A stretch of 64,000 nt of DNA from Paenibacillus plantarum (GTDB lineage: Bacteria; Bacillota; Bacilli; Paenibacillales; NBRC-103111), in NCBI RefSeq assembly GCF_013141695.1, contig NZ_WHNY01000083.1, positions 1 to 64,000 on the forward strand. Direction: 5' to 3'. Shown here piece after piece: positions 62,068 to 64,000 of this stretch (within the stretch, counting starts at the first letter, position 1; the number at the start of each line of letters is the position of its first letter). The translations under genes and the position numbers were made by a program. Below the pieces are notes generated by a model, which was not told the DNA's origin, ran no database searches, and saw only the letters and a list, made by a program, of their open reading frames with translations.

Positions 62068-62122
62068 AGGCCTGATGTACGTCTACCGTCTACTCGGTAT
62101 CAACGTCAACATCAGGCCTTTT
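62068..62122. terminator. Bidirectional terminator before the hybrid kinase stop
   Basis: AGGCCTGATGT and ACATCAGGCCT pair across a long loop with further short stems; T4 on the plus side and A-rich sequence on the other. It ends the minus-strand kinase gene. Confidence 0.8.
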
Positions 62123-62135
62123 CGTCTGCATTTAT

Positions 62136-64000
62136 TTAATGAGCTTCACTTAACACGATGATAGGATTGTTGCCCTGTCCAAGAATTGCATCGATCTCAT
62201 GCTGAATTCGCTTCAGAATGTGTAAGGCTTCCTGTGGATGGGTGCCATTCTCCAGCTCCTTCTCCATAGCGAGCACCTCCGTCACCAGCGCATCTGCGTA
62301 GAAATTCACAGCGATCCCTTTCAGGGTGTGGATCTTTCTTTTAACAGCAACAAGCTCCCCGCCATCTATAAATGGGATCAACTGATCATAGAAGTGATGA
62401 TAATCCTGCTTAAATTTCTCCATCATATACTGGAAAATATGCAGCTTCTGATCGATATTCTGCAGCAATTGCTCCACACCAACGCCTGGGTATTGGTTCA
62501 ACAAGCTCAATTGATTCCATTTCCCTAACATATCTGTCAGCTGCCGTTCCGTAATTGGTTTAATAAGCAAATCATTCATGCCGAGCTTCAGCAGCTGCAT
62601 GCGATCCTGCATAAGCATATTCGCCGTGAGTGCTACGATCGGCACGAGATTCAAATATTTGCGCTGTCTCAGCTTCTGGGTAGCCTCATAGCCATCCATC
62701 TCTGGCATATGTACATCCATGAGAATCAGCTTCCATGGCTGGCTGTCAGCTAATTCTAAAGCTTCGAGGCCATTCTGTGCGATCACCGTGTGATAGCCCA
62801 ATTGCTTCAATTGCTCAGAGATGACGAGCTGATTGATCTCATTGTCCTCAACCACGAGAATGTTCCCTTTGGACTCCGTTGCCTGCTCCGCTTCCGTGTG
62901 AGTCATGGGAGTAGTTTCCGATGCAACCGTGCGGACCTCCCTCTGAGCTAGCCCCTCGATCGCCAGCTTCAGATTCGATCTACTTACAGGCTTCACGAGC
63001 ACAACATCCGCTTGCAAAGCCTCTGGCAACTCCGACATCCATTCTCTGCCATCCAGTGTCGTATAAGCGATTATCTTCGTACGTGAACGGTCAATAGGTG
63101 CGATCACTCGCTCTAACCCATCCTGGTACTCGAGATCTTCCATTTGCATATCGAGAAGCACATAATCAATAGGCGAGTCGTTCCACGCATCCTTTTCTAA
63201 CGCAGCTACTAGTTCCGACGCTGTCGCTACGCGATCTGTCTTCAAGTGCATCGCCTCGAGTAATTCCGCGATATGCTTAGCAACAAGAGGATGATCTTCG
63301 GCAATCCGAATTCGCTGACTCTGACAAGAATTAAGCTTTGTCTGTACGTTAGCAGGCTGCACTTCCTCTTCGGCATGGGCTTTCCCTAGCACTAAGTTAA
63401 AATAGAATCGGCTGCCTTGACCTAGAGTCGATTCAACTTGCAGGACACCGCCCATAGACTGTACTAAATGTTGGCAGATGACGAGCCCTAAGCCTGTCCC
63501 CCCATATCGCCGACTCATCGACGTATCTGCTTGCGAGAACGGAACGAAGAGCTTCGAGAGCTGCTCCTTAGAGATTCCGATGCCCGTATCCTCCATGGAA
63601 AACGAGAGTAAATAATCCTCATCTGATCTTTCCTCTAGAGCAACTTTCAATCGCAAATAGCCCCTCTTGGTAAACTTAATGGCATTATTCGTTAGATTAA
63701 TGAGCACTTGCTCTAACCGAAACGGATCACCACTGACGCGATCAGGCAGGTCCTCCGACGTTTCGAGTATAATCTCGATTCGGTTTTTGCCTAGCGATAC
63801 ACTCGTAAGATCGGCCACCTTTTGGAGTGATGCCTCCAGAGAGAAATCTACCGTTTCTAGTGACATTTTACCCGCTTCAAGTTTCGAGAAGTCAAGAATA
63901 TCATTAATCGTAGCCAACAGAACGTTAGAGGATGAATCAATTTTGCTTAAATAATCCTGCTGAATGGTCGTTAGCTCTGTCCTTTGTAAAAGCAAAGACA
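62136..64000 (-). CDS. Hybrid sensor histidine kinase/response regulator (5' end outside window)
   Basis: At least 621 residues; the frame stays open to the right edge, so the N-terminal sensor and the phosphoacceptor His box are not in the window. Present in order: end of the dimerisation helix (NVLLATINDILDFSKLEAGKM), HATPase (N-box NLTNNAIKFTKRG, GTGLGLVICQHLV), a degenerate receiver (about 215-345, RIAEDHPLVAKH), an intact receiver (ILVVEDNEINQLV, acceptor Asp in LILMDVHMPEMDG, KPIT) and a C-terminal Hpt domain with its His in IHTLKGIAVNF. This is the BarA-like phosphorelay architecture. Ligand and partner unknown. Confidence 0.93.
   Translation of the reverse strand, partial: SLLLQRTELTTIQQDYLSKIDSSSNVLLATINDILDFSKLEAGKMSLETVDFSLEASLQKVADLTSVSLGKNRIEIILETSEDLPDRVSGDPFRLEQVLINLTNNAIKFTKRGYLRLKVALEERSDEDYLLSFSMEDTGIGISKEQLSKLFVPFSQADTSMSRRYGGTGLGLVICQHLVQSMGGVLQVESTLGQGSRFYFNLVLGKAHAEEEVQPANVQTKLNSCQSQRIRIAEDHPLVAKHIAELLEAMHLKTDRVATASELVAALEKDAWNDSPIDYVLLDMQMEDLEYQDGLERVIAPIDRSRTKIIAYTTLDGREWMSELPEALQADVVLVKPVSRSNLKLAIEGLAQREVRTVASETTPMTHTEAEQATESKGNILVVEDNEINQLVISEQLKQLGYHTVIAQNGLEALELADSQPWKLILMDVHMPEMDGYEATQKLRQRKYLNLVPIVALTANMLMQDRMQLLKLGMNDLLIKPITERQLTDMLGKWNQLSLLNQYPGVGVEQLLQNIDQKLHIFQYMMEKFKQDYHHFYDQLIPFIDGGELVAVKRKIHTLKGIAVNFYADALVTEVLAMEKELENGTHPQEALHILKRIQHEIDAILGQGNNPIIVLSEAH

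Overview
The window reads as a chromosome segment of a soil- or plant-associated spore former of the Paenibacillus type. Pointers are a gerA-gerB-gerC spore-germination operon, three S-layer-homology (SLH) repeats on a giant pectate lyase, an LplABC-like sugar ABC transporter, YesM/YesN-type two-component control of a second transporter, a Firmicutes holin-like type I toxin, and strong AGGAGG ribosome-binding sites throughout. No insertion sequence, phage or CRISPR array was recognised. The last gene runs off the right edge.

Layout. 0.5-9.4 kb: a guanidine-nitrogen module. On the minus strand lie two DUF1989 proteins (the carboxyguanidine deiminase pair), a biotin-dependent urea/guanidine carboxylase and allophanate hydrolase. 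An APC-type permease is divergent on the plus strand. BOTH arms begin with a guanidine-I (ykkC) riboswitch plus terminator, and a near-consensus TnrA/GlnR box lies between them. 9.4-20.3 kb: a repeat-rich gap, a Gfo/Idh/MocA oxidoreductase, the ger operon, an AHSA1-like gene with its ArsR regulator (the operator sits inside the promoter spacer), an extradiol dioxygenase with DoxX, a Phd/RelE toxin-antitoxin pair, an AraC/GyrI-like regulator and a metallophosphoesterase. 20.5-37.1 kb: a pectin locus. It has an SLH-anchored family 9 pectate lyase, GH28 and GH105 without signal peptides, two ABC permeases, two binding lipoproteins and a membrane-bound Cache-AraC regulator. 38-41 kb: a sugar-isomerase/dehydrogenase pair with a divergent AraC regulator. 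41.8-46.8 kb: a lone trpB, a secreted S9 peptidase fused to SLH repeats, and an aldo/keto reductase. 47-58.3 kb: a second ABC transporter with its YesM/YesN pair, then a GH44 glucanase. 58.6-64 kb: a spermidine-synthase-like protein, an ABC-F ATPase, tRNA-Lys(CUU), a small membrane protein and a hybrid histidine kinase.

How the genes work together. The nitrogen module would import guanidine, carboxylate it, deiminate carboxyguanidine to allophanate and release ammonia. The pectin locus would cut pectate at the cell surface, import oligomers by the permease pair (no ATPase gene is present, so a shared one is expected) and finish digestion in the cytoplasm. Two pairs of upstream regions carry matching direct repeats (19-bp and 21-bp spacing) that link each binding-protein gene to its regulator.

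Most striking are two repeat families that no gene call explains. (1) A 185-bp element made of four 21-bp dyad units whose starts are spaced exactly 51, 62 and 51 bp occurs five times intact and once as a three-unit remnant, always between genes and close downstream of a stop codon. (2) A ~106-nt element occurs three times on the minus strand, each copy 3' of a minus-strand gene. It has a wobble-preserving terminator hairpin and an invariant C-rich, anti-Shine-Dalgarno-like segment, so it may be a multicopy small RNA. All calls come from reading the sequence; no database search or folding program was run.
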